Assembly (NCBI RefSeq): GCF_036788415.1
Contig: NZ_DAIQNN010000035.1
Location: forward strand, 1-32,058
From: Rubrimonas sp036788415
GTDB taxonomy: Bacteria > Pseudomonadota > Alphaproteobacteria > Rhodobacterales > Rhodobacteraceae
DNA length: 32,058 bases
Direction: 5' to 3'
The stretch's first letter is position 1, and every line of letters starts with the position of its first letter. A program made the position numbers and the translations under genes. The notes under the pieces were generated by a model. It was not told where the DNA came from, did not search any database, and saw only the letters and a list, made by a program, of their open reading frames with translations. Below are positions 1 through 8,720 of this stretch, in pieces.

Positions 1-1500
1 GGCCGGCCGCTGGCGATGAACCTGCCCGCCGCCGCGATCTACGCCCATCCCCACGAACTCGACGACCCGGCGGCGGCGGCCGCCGCGCTGGCCGCCGTGC
101 TCGACGGCGTCTCGGAGGACACGCTGCGCGCGCGCTTCCGGGAGGGCCGGCGCTTCGCCTGGGTCAAACGGCCGATCTCGCCGCGGGAGCGGCAGGCGGC
201 GCACGATCTCGGTCTGCCCGGCGTCTATTTCGGCGCGCGGGAAATGCGGCTCTACCCTGCGGGCCGGATCGGCGCGCATGTGCTGGGCGGCGCGCGCTTC
301 GGCGACGAGAGCGTCGATTTCGCCGACACGGTGGGCCTCGCCGGCGTCGAACAGCGCTACGACGCCGCCCTGCGCGATCCCGCCCGCGCCGGCGCGCCGC
401 TGCGCCTCAGCCTCGACCTGCCCGCCCAGACCGCGCTGACCGAAACCCTGCGCGCCGCCATGGAGCGCTTCACGTCCAAGGCCGCCTCGGCCGTGCTGAT
501 GGAGGCCGGCACTGGTCGGATCGTCGCCATGGTCTCGCTGCCCGATTTCGATCCCAACGCCCGCCCGAACCCCGCCGATCCGAAGATCGCGGCGAGCGGC
601 GCGCTGATGAACCGCGCAGCGGGCGGGGTGTTCGAACTCGGCTCGGTGATGAAACCGCTCTTCGCCGCCTTCGCGATGGAGGAGGGGATCGCAGGCCCCC
701 AGAGCGCGCTCGACGCGACCGGCCCGCTGGTCTGGGGCCGCTTCACCATCCGCGACTTCCACCGCATGCCGCCGCGCATGACGCTGACCGAAGTCATCGC
801 CGAGAGCTCCAACGTCGCCACCGCGCGGCTCGCCATCGCGCTCGGGGTCGAGCGCACGCGCGCCTATCTCGACCGGCTGGGGCTGCTGTCGCCGCTGGAG
901 GTCGATCTGGCGGAGGCGTCGCTCAGCCGACCGCTGACCCCGCCGCGTTGGTCGGAGTTGTCGGCGATCACGATCAGCTACGGCCATGGCCTCGCGATCA
1001 CGCCGCTGCATCTGGCGCAGGCCTATGCGGCGATGGTCAATGGCGGGCTGCGCGTGCGTCCGAGCTTCGACGCCGACGCGCCCCCGCCCGCCGAGGCGGA
1101 TCGGGTGTTCTCGCCGCAGACGTCGGCGCGCATGCGCGCGATCCTGCGCGCCGTGGTGACCGACGGAACGGGCGGCTTCGCAGAAGCCGAGGGCTACGAA
1201 GTGGCCGGCAAGACCGGCACCGCCGACAAGCCCAAGCCGGGCGGGGGCTATCATCGCGACCGCGTCATCGCGAGTTTCGCCGGCGCCTTCCCGGCCTCCG
1301 ACCCGAAATATGTGATGGTGGTCTCGCTCGACGAGCCGGTCGACCGCTCCGGCCCGATCGCGCGCCGCACGGCGGGCTGGACGGCGGCGCCCGTCTTCGG
1401 CGCCGCCGTCGCCCGTCTCGCCCCGATCCTCGGTCTGCGCCCGATCGCGCCCGCCAGCCCCGACGACGCGCCGCAGGCGCTCGTCGCGGCGGCGCAGTGA
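1..1500 (+). CDS. ftsI: FtsI / PBP3, peptidoglycan D,D-transpeptidase (5' end missing)
   Basis: Septal transpeptidase that cross-links peptidoglycan at the division site, anchored in the inner membrane with its catalytic domain in the periplasm. The frame is open from base 1, so the cytoplasmic tail, membrane anchor and start of the dimerisation domain lie upstream of the window. Counting from the methionine at base 16, the three penicillin-binding motifs are present: S-V-M-K with the nucleophile Ser210, S-S-N at 264-266, and K-T-G at 399-401. The segment around residues 50-120 is the typical PBP dimerisation domain. It is the first visible gene of the dcw cluster, followed after 7 bases by murE. 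Identification as FtsI rather than another class B PBP rests on this context and is secure. Confidence 0.95.
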   Translation, partial: GRPLAMNLPAAAIYAHPHELDDPAAAAAALAAVLDGVSEDTLRARFREGRRFAWVKRPISPRERQAAHDLGLPGVYFGAREMRLYPAGRIGAHVLGGARFGDESVDFADTVGLAGVEQRYDAALRDPARAGAPLRLSLDLPAQTALTETLRAAMERFTSKAASAVLMEAGTGRIVAMVSLPDFDPNARPNPADPKIAASGALMNRAAGGVFELGSVMKPLFAAFAMEEGIAGPQSALDATGPLVWGRFTIRDFHRMPPRMTLTEVIAESSNVATARLAIALGVERTRAYLDRLGLLSPLEVDLAEASLSRPLTPPRWSELSAITISYGHGLAITPLHLAQAYAAMVNGGLRVRPSFDADAPPPAEADRVFSPQTSARMRAILRAVVTDGTGGFAEAEGYEVAGKTGTADKPKPGGGYHRDRVIASFAGAFPASDPKYVMVVSLDEPVDRSGPIARRTAGWTAAPVFGAAVARLAPILGLRPIAPASPDDAPQALVAAAQ

Positions 1501-1507
1501 GGTGCCG

Positions 1508-3010
1508 ATGCCCAGCCTGCGCGCGCTCGGGCTCGACGGGCTGGCCGTGCTCGGCCCGCTCCCCGCGCCCGATCTCGAGATCGGCGGGATCGTCGTCGAC
1601 AGCCGCGAGACCCGGCCGGGCGACCTGTTCGCGGCGATGCCGGGCGCGAAGCTCGACGGGGCCGAGTTCGCGCCTTACGCGCTGCGCATGGGGGCCGTCG
1701 CCGTGCTCGCGAGCCTCGACGGGGCGCTGCGGGCGCGCGACCTGCTCGGCGGCGGCTTCCCGGTCCCCTTCCTGATCGCCGGCGATCCGCGCCGGGCGCT
1801 GGCGCTGGCCGCCGCGCGTCTGCATCCCGGCCAGCCCGAGACGCTGGTCGCGGTCACCGGCACCAACGGCAAGACCTCGGTCGCGAGCTTCGCTCGTCAG
1901 ATCTGGACGGAGCTGGGCCTTCGGGCGGTCAATTTCGGCACCACCGGCGTCGAAGGGGCGGTGGAGGCGCCGCTCTCGCACACCACGCCCGAGCCGCTGA
2001 CGCTGCACGCGCTGCTCGCCGATCTCGCGGCGAAGGGCGTGAGCCATGCCGCGATGGAGGCGTCGAGCCACGGGCTCGCGCAAAGGCGGGTGGACGGGGC
2101 GCGTCTGGCGGCAGGCGCGCTCACCAACATCTCGCGCGACCACATGGACTACCACCGCGACGCCGCCGACTACGCCGCCGCCAAGCTGGGCCTGTTCGCC
2201 CGGGTTCTGCCCGAGGGCGCGGCGGCGGTGGTCAACGCCGACGACGCCAATTTCGAGGCGGCGGCGCATCTCGCGCGGTCGCGCAGGCTGCGGCTGATCG
2301 GGGTGGGCGCGGCCGAGGGCGCGGCGCTGCGGCTGGTCGGGACCGACTTCGATCCCGATGGGCAGACGATCCGCTTTCTCTGGGAGGGCGCCGAGCGGCG
2401 GTCGCGGCTGCGGCTGATCGGCGGGTTTCAGGCGCACAACGCGCTGATCGCGGCGGCGCTCGTCATCGCCTGCGGCGAAGCGCCGGAGGCGGTTTTCGCC
2501 GCGCTGGAAGGGCTTCGAGCGGTGCGCGGGCGGATGGAGCTGGTCGCGCGGCGGGCGAATGGCGCGGCGATCTACGTCGATTACGCCCACACCCCCGACG
2601 CGCTGGCGGCGGCGCTCGCGGCGCTGCGGCTGCACGCGCCGGGGCGGATCGTGGTCGCATTCGGCGCGGGCGGGGACCGCGATGCGGGCAAGCGCCCGCT
2701 GATGGGCGCGGCGGCGGCGAAGCTGGCCGACCTCGCCATCGTCACCGACGACAACCCCCGCTCCGAGGACCCCGCCGCGATCCGCGCGCAGATCCTCGCC
2801 GCAATGGCCGGCGCGGATTTCGAGGAGGCGGGCGACCGCGCCGAGGCGATCCTGCGCGGCGTGGACGCGCTGGGGCCGCGGGACCGCCTTCTGATCGCCG
2901 GAAAGGGCCACGAGACGGGGCAGACCATCGGCGCGCAGGTCATTCCCTTCGACGACGCCGAGACCGCGCGCGCCGCCGTCGCCGCGCTCGACGCAGAGGA
3001 CGCGCCATGA
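1508..3010 (+). CDS. murE: MurE, UDP-MurNAc-L-Ala-D-Glu:meso-diaminopimelate ligase
   Basis: Cytoplasmic ATP-dependent ligase adding the third residue of the peptidoglycan stem peptide. The Mur ligase P-loop T-G-T-N-G-K-T-S lies near residue 118. The D-N-P-R motif near residue 415 marks meso-diaminopimelate-adding enzymes as opposed to lysine-adding ones, and a G-K-G-H-E motif follows near residue 465. The ATG at 1508 is preferred because GAGG at 1499-1502 lies 5 bases before it; an in-frame GTG at 1502 is possible but has no visible Shine-Dalgarno. The 3' end overlaps murF by the ATGA arrangement, implying translational coupling. At 500 aa the length is normal for the family. Confidence 0.96.
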   Translation: MPSLRALGLDGLAVLGPLPAPDLEIGGIVVDSRETRPGDLFAAMPGAKLDGAEFAPYALRMGAVAVLASLDGALRARDLLGGGFPVPFLIAGDPRRALALAAARLHPGQPETLVAVTGTNGKTSVASFARQIWTELGLRAVNFGTTGVEGAVEAPLSHTTPEPLTLHALLADLAAKGVSHAAMEASSHGLAQRRVDGARLAAGALTNISRDHMDYHRDAADYAAAKLGLFARVLPEGAAAVVNADDANFEAAAHLARSRRLRLIGVGAAEGAALRLVGTDFDPDGQTIRFLWEGAERRSRLRLIGGFQAHNALIAAALVIACGEAPEAVFAALEGLRAVRGRMELVARRANGAAIYVDYAHTPDALAAALAALRLHAPGRIVVAFGAGGDRDAGKRPLMGAAAAKLADLAIVTDDNPRSEDPAAIRAQILAAMAGADFEEAGDRAEAILRGVDALGPRDRLLIAGKGHETGQTIGAQVIPFDDAETARAAVAALDAEDAP

Positions 3011-4485
3011 CCCCCCCGCTCTGGACAGCCGCCGAAGCCGCCGCCGCGACCGGCGGACGCGCGCGCGGCGACTGGGCGGCGACCGGCGTCTCCATCGACA
3101 GCCGCGCCGTCGCGCCGGGCGAGCTGTTCGTCGCGCTGACCGGCGACAACCGCGACGGCCACGCCTTCGCGTCGGATGCGCTCGCGCGCGGGGCTGCGGC
3201 GGCGATGGTCTCGCGCCTGCCAGAAGGCGTCGCCGCGACTGCGCCGCTGCTCGAAGTCGGCGACACGCTGGAGGGGCTGCGCGCGCTCGGCGCGGCGGCC
3301 CGCGCGCGGCTGTCGCTCTCGGCCCGCGTGATCGGGGTGACCGGCTCGGTCGGCAAGACCGGGGTGAAGGAGATGCTGCGCGCGATGCTGGGCGCGCAGG
3401 CCCCGACCCACGCCCCCGAGCGCAGCTTCAACAACCATTGGGGCGTGCCGCTGACGCTCGCGCGCATGCCGGCCGACACGGAGTTCGCCGTGATCGAGAT
3501 GGGCATGAACCACGCCGGCGAGATCGCGCCGCTTTCGCAACTCGCCCGGCCGCATGTCGCGCTGATCACCACCGTCGAGGCCGTGCACATCGAGAATTTC
3601 GCGGATGAAAGCGGGATCGCCGACGCCAAGGCGGAAATCTTCGATGGGCTCAAGCCCTTGCCCGGCGGCGGCGCGCCCGTCGCGGTCCTGAACGCGGACA
3701 ACCGCTGGCTCGACCGTCTCGCCCAGGCCGCGGCCCGCGCCGGCGCGCGCGTGGTCGCCTTCGGAACGGGGGCGCAGGCGCAGGCCCGCCTGCTCGACGC
3801 CGAGCCGCACGGCGCCGCCACTGTGGCGCGCGCGCAGGTCGGCGGGCGCGACGTGGTGTTCAAGATCGCGGCCCCCGGCCGGCATCTCGCGCTGAACGCG
3901 CTCGGCGCCCTCGCCGCCGCCGAGGCCGCCGGCGCCGACCTCGCCCGCGCGGCGCTGGGCCTCGCGGAGTGGCGCCCGCCGGAGGGGCGCGGCGCGCGTT
4001 GGGAAGTGCTGCTCGGCGAGGACGCGGTCGACGGCGCTTTCCTTCTGATCGACGAAAGCTACAACGCCAACCCCGCTTCGGTCGGCGCTGCGCTTGAGGT
4101 GCTCGCCGCGACGCGCACCGAGGATGGCGTGGGCCGCGTGGCGCGCGGGCGGCGCATCGCCTGGCTCGGCGACATGCTCGAACTCGGCGACCGCGAGACC
4201 GCGATGCACGCAGCGCTCGCCGACCACCCCGCGCTCGCGCGCATCGATCAGGTGATGTGCGTCGGCCCCCGGATGCGCGCGCTGCACGCCGCGCTGCCGG
4301 AGGACAGGCGCGGCGGCTGGTTCGCCACCTCGGAGGAGGCCGCCGCCCGCGCCCGCCGCGTGACCGACGCGGGCGACGTGGCGATGGTGAAGGGCTCGAA
4401 CGGGATGCGGATGGCGCGCGTGGTCGCCGCGCTCAAGGCGATGGGGCGCGCGCGCGATCTCGGCGCGCCGCCCGAGGAGGTCTGA
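3007..4485 (+). CDS. murF: MurF, UDP-MurNAc-tripeptide:D-Ala-D-Ala ligase
   Basis: Cytoplasmic ligase that adds the D-Ala-D-Ala dipeptide, completing the UDP-MurNAc pentapeptide. It has the three-domain Mur ligase layout: an N-terminal UDP-binding domain with S-I-D-S-R near residue 30, the ATP P-loop T-G-S-V-G-K-T-G at 112-119 followed by F-N-N-H-W-G, and a C-terminal domain with D-E-S-Y-N-A-N-P, a MurF hallmark. At 492 aa it is slightly longer than E. coli MurF. The start overlaps the murE stop by four bases (ATGA) and the stop overlaps the mraY start by one base (TGATG), so the three genes are very probably co-transcribed and translationally coupled. Confidence 0.96.
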   Translation: MTPPLWTAAEAAAATGGRARGDWAATGVSIDSRAVAPGELFVALTGDNRDGHAFASDALARGAAAAMVSRLPEGVAATAPLLEVGDTLEGLRALGAAARARLSLSARVIGVTGSVGKTGVKEMLRAMLGAQAPTHAPERSFNNHWGVPLTLARMPADTEFAVIEMGMNHAGEIAPLSQLARPHVALITTVEAVHIENFADESGIADAKAEIFDGLKPLPGGGAPVAVLNADNRWLDRLAQAAARAGARVVAFGTGAQAQARLLDAEPHGAATVARAQVGGRDVVFKIAAPGRHLALNALGALAAAEAAGADLARAALGLAEWRPPEGRGARWEVLLGEDAVDGAFLLIDESYNANPASVGAALEVLAATRTEDGVGRVARGRRIAWLGDMLELGDRETAMHAALADHPALARIDQVMCVGPRMRALHAALPEDRRGGWFATSEEAAARARRVTDAGDVAMVKGSNGMRMARVVAALKAMGRARDLGAPPEEV

Positions 4486-5573
4486 TGCTGTATCACCTGC
4501 TGGTCCCGCTTTCCGAAGGCGGCGATTTCTTCAACCTTTTCAGATATTTGACATTCCGGGCGGGCGGCGCCTTCATGACCGCGCTGATCATCGGCTTCGC
4601 CTTCGGGCCCTGGGTGATCAAGACGCTGCGGCGGATGCAGAAGAAGGGCCAGCCCATCCGCTCGGACGGCCCGGAGAGCCACATCATCCAGAAGGCCGGC
4701 ACGCCGACCATGGGGGGCGTGATGATCCTCGGCGCGCTGCTGATCGCCACGCTGCTGTGGAGCCGGCTCGACAACGGTTATGTCTGGATCGTCGCGCTGA
4801 CCACGGCGGGCTTCGGCGCGATCGGCTTCGCCGACGACTTCCTCAAGGTGACGCGCTTCAACACGCGCGGCGTGCCGGGGCGGGTGCGGCTTCTCGCGGG
4901 CTTCGCCATCGCGCTCGGCGCGGCGCTGTGGGCGGCGGCGCTCCAGCCCGCCGGGCTGTCGGGTCTGATCGCAGTTCCGGTGTACAAGGAAGTGCTGATC
5001 GACGTGTCGCTCCTCTACTTCCCCTTTGCGATGCTGGTGATCGTCGGCGCGGCCAATGCGGTGAACCTCACCGACGGGCTCGACGGGCTGGCGATCATGC
5101 CCGCGATGATCGCGGCCGGCGCGCTCGGCTTCATCGCCTATGTGGTGGGCCGCATCGACTTCACCGAGTACCTTCAGGTCCACTACATCCCCGGCGCCGG
5201 CGAGATCGCGGTGTTCTGCGCCGCGCTGATGGGGGCGGGGCTGGGGTTCCTGTGGTGGAACGCGCCGCCGGCGATGGTGTTCATGGGCGACACCGGCTCG
5301 CTGGCGCTGGGCGGCGCGCTGGGGGCCATCGCGGTCTCCACCAAGCACGAATTCGTGCTGGCGATCGTGGGCGGCTTGTTCGTGGTCGAGGCGCTGTCGG
5401 TGATCATTCAGGTCGCGTGGTTCAAGCGGACGGGCAAGCGCGTGTTTCTGATGGCGCCGATCCACCACCACTTCGAGAAGAAGGGCTGGCGCGAGGAGAC
5501 CATCGTGATCCGCTTCTGGATCGTGGCCGTGATCCTAGCGCTGGTCGGCCTCGCGACGCTGAAGCTGCGATGA
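4485..5573 (+). CDS. mraY: MraY, phospho-MurNAc-pentapeptide translocase
   Basis: Integral membrane transferase that makes lipid I by moving phospho-MurNAc-pentapeptide from UDP to undecaprenyl phosphate. The 362-residue protein is highly hydrophobic, with about ten predicted membrane segments. MraY signatures are visible: G-T-P-T-M-G-G near residue 70, F-A-D-D-F-L-K near residue 115 (catalytic aspartates), N-A-V-N-L-T-D-G-L-D-G-L near residue 190, and M-A-P-I-H-H-H-F-E near residue 325. The start is the ATG in the TGATG overlap with murF. Unlike its tightly packed neighbours it is followed by a 205-base gap before murD. Confidence 0.97.
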   Translation: MLYHLLVPLSEGGDFFNLFRYLTFRAGGAFMTALIIGFAFGPWVIKTLRRMQKKGQPIRSDGPESHIIQKAGTPTMGGVMILGALLIATLLWSRLDNGYVWIVALTTAGFGAIGFADDFLKVTRFNTRGVPGRVRLLAGFAIALGAALWAAALQPAGLSGLIAVPVYKEVLIDVSLLYFPFAMLVIVGAANAVNLTDGLDGLAIMPAMIAAGALGFIAYVVGRIDFTEYLQVHYIPGAGEIAVFCAALMGAGLGFLWWNAPPAMVFMGDTGSLALGGALGAIAVSTKHEFVLAIVGGLFVVEALSVIIQVAWFKRTGKRVFLMAPIHHHFEKKGWREETIVIRFWIVAVILALVGLATLKLR

Positions 5574-5782
5574 GCGGAACGCCGGTCATATCGCGCCGGG
5601 ACGCAGGCGACGCGCTCAGCCCCGATGCTCCGCCCGGCGTTTGCGCCGGGCAGCGCCCGTCCGCCCCCCCGGGCGGGCGCTTCACGCCCCCCCGCGGACG
5701 CGCGCTGCCCTCCTCGCCGAGCCCAGCCGTCGCCAGCCTGCGCCCTCTGTCGCGACCGTCGGTCTCGGGAGCCCCCCGATGA
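5570..5782 (+). CDS. possible small ORF bridging mraY and murD (doubtful)
   Basis: An open frame of 70 codons whose ATG overlaps the mraY stop (ATGA) and whose TGA overlaps the murD ATG. The geometry is what a coupled gene would show. The translation, however, is dominated by Pro, Ser, Arg, Ala and Gly with no recognisable domain. Its third-position GC is visibly lower than in neighbouring genes, and the DNA is full of strong hairpins. It may therefore be a noncoding spacer that happens to be open. I recognise no family. Listed because it fills the only sizeable gap in the cell-wall cluster. Confidence 0.2.
   Translation: MSGTPVISRRDAGDALSPDAPPGVCAGQRPSAPPGGRFTPPRGRALPSSPSPAVASLRPLSRPSVSGAPR
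5632..5651 (+). other. strong hairpin in the mraY-murD spacer
   Basis: Perfect 8-bp stem GCCCGGCG / CGCCGGGC with loop TTTG. Just downstream, 5653-5680 contains two mutually exclusive stems: GCGCCCG with CGGGCGC, or CCGCCC with GGGCGG. No U-tract follows. It could cause pausing or processing between the mraY and murD parts of the transcript, or be a by-product of extreme GC content. Confidence 0.45.
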
Positions 5783-7176
5783 TCCCCGTCCGCGGCTACG
5801 CCGGAAAGCGCGTCGGCGTGCTCGGGCTCGGCCGTTCCGGCCTCGCCGCCGCCCGCGCGCTCGCCGCCGGGCAGGCGACGCCGGTCTGCTGGGACGACGG
5901 CGAGGCCGCGCGCGCCCGCGCCGAGGCCGAGGGCTTCGCGGTGGAGGACCTCACGCGCGAGCGCCCCTGGGCCGACATCCCCGCATTGATCGTCGCGCCG
6001 GGCGTGCCGCATCTGCACCCCGCCGCGCACCCGGCGATCCTGCGGGCGCAGGCGGCGGGGGCGGTGATCGACAACGAGGTGGGGCTGTTCTTCCGCGGCC
6101 TCGGGATGAGCGACGCGCAAATCCGCATCGTCGCCGTCACCGGCTCGAACGGCAAGTCCACCACCACCGCGCTGATCGCCCACATCCTGCGCGAGTCGGG
6201 GCGGCCCGTGCAGCTCGGCGGCAACATCGGCCGCGCCGTGCTCGACCTCGACCCGCCCGCCGACGGCGAGACCTTCGCGCTCGAGCTGTCCTCCTACCAG
6301 ATCGAGCTGGCGCGCGCGCTGGCGCCGGACGTGGCGGTGTTCCTCAACCTCTCGCCCGACCATCTCGACCGGCATGGCGGGATGGGCGGCTATTTCGCGG
6401 CCAAGCGCCGGCTGTTCGAACTCGGCGCGCCAAGCCGCTGCGTGGTCGGCGTGGACGATCCCCATGGCCGCTTCCTCGCGGCCTCGCTGCGCGACGACCC
6501 CGAGACCGGCGACCCGGTGACGGAGATTTCGGCGGCGTCGCGCTTGCGCGGGCGGGGCTGGTCGGTGTTTCTCAACCGCCATCATCTCACCGAATGGCGG
6601 CGGGGCGCGCAGGCGGCGGCGTTCGACCTGCGCGCGGCCCCGGCGCTGATCGGCGCGCACAACGCGCAGAACGCCTGCGCCGCCTGGGCCGCCTGCCGCG
6701 CGCTGGGGCTCGGGCCGAAGGCGATCGAGAAGGGGCTGGCGAGCTTCCCCGGCCTGCCGCACCGCCTCCAGCGCGTCGCGGAGAAGGACGGCGTGCTCTT
6801 CGTCAACGACAGCAAGGCCACCAACGCCGACGCGGCGGAAAAGGCGCTCACCGCCTTCGAGCGAGTGCGCTGGATCGCCGGCGGGCGACCCAAGGAAGGC
6901 GGGATCGAAGCGTTGCGCCCGCATTTCGGGCGGGTCGCGAAGGCCTATCTGATCGGCGAGGCGGCCTCCGCTTTCGCCGCGACGCTCGGCGACGCGCCGC
7001 ACGCGCTCTGCGGCGACCTCGACGCGGCGGTGCGGATGGCCGCCGCCGAGGCGCTGCCCGGCGAGGCGGTGCTGCTCTCGCCCGCCTGCGCGAGCTTCGA
7101 CCAGTTCGCCGATTTCGAAGCGCGCGGCGAGGCCTTCGTGCGCCTCGCGCGGCAGTTGACGGAGGGTGCGCCGTGA
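5779..7176 (+). CDS. murD: MurD, UDP-MurNAc-L-alanine:D-glutamate ligase
   Basis: Cytoplasmic ligase adding D-glutamate to UDP-MurNAc-L-Ala. The N-terminal Rossmann segment contains G-L-G-R-S-G near residue 16. The P-loop T-G-S-N-G-K-S-T spans 121-128, followed by G-G-N-I-G and E-L-S-S-Y-Q, both MurD signatures. N-D-S-K-A-T-N and G-G-R-P-K-E-G occur in the C-terminal domain. At 465 aa it has family length. The ATG at 5779 is chosen because GGGAG at 5767-5771 is correctly spaced and the conserved N-terminus begins here; the frame is open further upstream but that part is low-complexity. The 3' end overlaps ftsW by GTGA. Confidence 0.96.
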   Translation: MIPVRGYAGKRVGVLGLGRSGLAAARALAAGQATPVCWDDGEAARARAEAEGFAVEDLTRERPWADIPALIVAPGVPHLHPAAHPAILRAQAAGAVIDNEVGLFFRGLGMSDAQIRIVAVTGSNGKSTTTALIAHILRESGRPVQLGGNIGRAVLDLDPPADGETFALELSSYQIELARALAPDVAVFLNLSPDHLDRHGGMGGYFAAKRRLFELGAPSRCVVGVDDPHGRFLAASLRDDPETGDPVTEISAASRLRGRGWSVFLNRHHLTEWRRGAQAAAFDLRAAPALIGAHNAQNACAAWAACRALGLGPKAIEKGLASFPGLPHRLQRVAEKDGVLFVNDSKATNADAAEKALTAFERVRWIAGGRPKEGGIEALRPHFGRVAKAYLIGEAASAFAATLGDAPHALCGDLDAAVRMAAAEALPGEAVLLSPACASFDQFADFEARGEAFVRLARQLTEGAP

Positions 7177-8333
7177 CCGAGATCGCATTCGGCCAGAGAT
7201 CGGCCCCGCCGCTTCCGCTCGACGGTTCGGTGCTGGGGCGCTGGTGGCGTTCGGTGGACCAGTGGACGATGGGCGCCGTCGGCGCGCTGTTCGTGATCGG
7301 GATGGTGCTGGGGCTCGCCGCCTCGCCGCCGCTGGCCGACCGCAACGGCCTGCCGCATTTCCACTACGTCACGCGGCAAGCCTTCTTCGGGGTCCTCGCC
7401 CTCGGCGCGATGGTGGCGCTGTCGCTGGCCAGCCCGCGCCAGATCCGCCGGATCTCGACGCTGGGCTTCGCGGTCTTTCTCGCCGCCGTCGCCCTGCTGC
7501 CGGTCCTGGGGACCGATTTCGGCAAGGGGGCCGTGCGCTGGTACTCGTTCGGCTTCGGCTCGGTGCAGCCTTCGGAGTTTCTCAAGCCCTTCTTCATCGT
7601 GTTCGCGGCGTGGCTCCTTTCGGCCTCGACGCAGCCGGGCGGGCCGCCGGGGGCGCTGCTGTCCTTCCTGCTCGCGACGCTCGCGGCGGGGCTCCTCGTG
7701 ATCCAGCCCGATTTCGGGCAGGCGACGCTGGTGCTCGCGGTCTGGGGGCTGATGTATTTCGTCGCCGGCGCGCCGGCCCTGCTGCTGGCGGGACTTGCGG
7801 GGTCCGCCGCAGCGGCGGGCTGGGCCGCATACACGCATTCGGCGCATTTCGCCCGCCGAATCGACGCCTTCCTCGCTGAGGACGTCCAGCCCCTCACCCA
7901 GCTCGGCTATGCGACCGACGCGATTCTCGCCGGGGGGCTGTTCGGCGTCGGCGTCGGAGAAGGTTCGGTGAAGTGGAGCCTTCCAGACGCTCACACCGAC
8001 TTCATCATCGCAGTCGCCGCCGAGGAGTACGGGCTGCTGTTCTGTCTGCTGATCGTCGGGCTGTTCGGGCTGATCGTCCTGCGCTGCCTGCAACGGCTGA
8101 TGGCCGAGCGCGACGTCTTCACGCAGCTGGCGGGGCTGGGATTGACGGCGCTCGTCGGCATGCAGGCGCTCGTCAACATGGGCGTCGCGATCCGGCTGTT
8201 CCCGGCCAAGGGCATGACGCTGCCCTTCATCTCCTATGGCGGCTCCTCGGCGCTGGCGGTGGGGATCGGGATGGGGATGCTGCTCGCGCTCACCCGTCGC
8301 CGCAGCGCCGCCGAGGTCGCGCGCGGGCTGTGA
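7173..8333 (+). CDS. ftsW: FtsW, SEDS peptidoglycan glycosyltransferase
   Basis: Polytopic membrane protein that polymerises septal glycan together with FtsI. The 386-residue protein has about ten membrane segments and SEDS-family signatures: Q-P-S-E-F-L-K-P near residue 130, D-A-H-T-D-F-I near residue 270 in the region of the catalytic aspartate, and L-P-F-I-S-Y-G-G-S-S near residue 350. The GTG start at 7173 overlaps the murD stop (GTGA). The 25-residue cytoplasmic N-terminus is normal. It is the last gene of the local dcw cluster: the next gene is convergent and unrelated, whereas murG normally follows here in relatives. Confidence 0.96.
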   Translation: MTEIAFGQRSAPPLPLDGSVLGRWWRSVDQWTMGAVGALFVIGMVLGLAASPPLADRNGLPHFHYVTRQAFFGVLALGAMVALSLASPRQIRRISTLGFAVFLAAVALLPVLGTDFGKGAVRWYSFGFGSVQPSEFLKPFFIVFAAWLLSASTQPGGPPGALLSFLLATLAAGLLVIQPDFGQATLVLAVWGLMYFVAGAPALLLAGLAGSAAAAGWAAYTHSAHFARRIDAFLAEDVQPLTQLGYATDAILAGGLFGVGVGEGSVKWSLPDAHTDFIIAVAAEEYGLLFCLLIVGLFGLIVLRCLQRLMAERDVFTQLAGLGLTALVGMQALVNMGVAIRLFPAKGMTLPFISYGGSSALAVGIGMGMLLALTRRRSAAEVARGL

Positions 8334-8348
8334 GGTCCGTCACCGCGC

Positions 8349-8373
8349 GAGGATCCCCCGCGCAGGGGTCCTC
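8349..8373. terminator. bidirectional hairpin between ftsW and the convergent small gene
   Basis: Inverted repeat GAGGATCCCC / GGGGTCCTC (one bulged T) with loop CGCGCA, lying 16 bases after the ftsW stop and overlapping the stop of the opposing gene. No U-tract, so termination is inferred from position and stem strength. Confidence 0.5.
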
Positions 8374-8653
8374 AGCTGGGGATGTCGTGCAGGTCGAGGC
8401 TGGCCATCGCGCGCTCGGTCGCCTCGACCATCATCAGCTCGGTCGCGATGGCGCAGCCGCGGCGCAGCTCCTCGAGCGTGACCATTCGCGGCGCGCGCTC
8501 GATCTCGTCATGCACCGCGAGGCGGAGTTCCGCGTCGCTGAGGTCGCCCGACAACTCGCCGTTGATGCGCGAGAGACGATCGAACACTTCGGCCACCCAG
8601 GGCCCGAGATCGCCGACTGCGTCGCGCATCGGGAGCATCCTCTTTCGGAACAT
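8372..8653 (-). CDS. small uncharacterised helical protein
   Basis: I do not recognise this 93-residue protein. It is charged, leucine- and glutamate-rich, predicted mostly helical, and has no signal peptide or membrane segment. The single cysteine lies in R-R-G-C-A-I. The coding look is supported by strong codon-position bias on the minus strand and its own intergenic regions on both sides. Three methionines lie near the start. The third (base 8629) has an AGAGGA Shine-Dalgarno at good distance, so the true protein may be 85 residues. It is convergent with ftsW and divergent from the RDD gene, so it is probably monocistronic. Confidence 0.65.
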   Translation of the reverse strand: MFRKRMLPMRDAVGDLGPWVAEVFDRLSRINGELSGDLSDAELRLAVHDEIERAPRMVTLEELRRGCAIATELMMVEATERAMASLDLHDIPS

Positions 8654-8720
8654 TTGGGTCAGAGTTTCAGGAAAATCGCGACAAATCCACTGTGTTTCCG
8701 TGATTTAACCAGCTTTGCGA

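Noticed and set aside
1502..1507. GTG at 1502 as the murE start
   Set aside because: No Shine-Dalgarno precedes it, whereas GAGG is well placed for the ATG at 1508; the difference is only two codons.
1265..2911. 548-codon antisense frame opposite ftsI and murE
   Set aside because: Shadow of well-conserved murE; composition is low-complexity and without recognisable motifs.
5422..7188. 588-codon antisense frame opposite murD
   Set aside because: Shadow frame caused by high GC; murD motifs are intact on the + strand.
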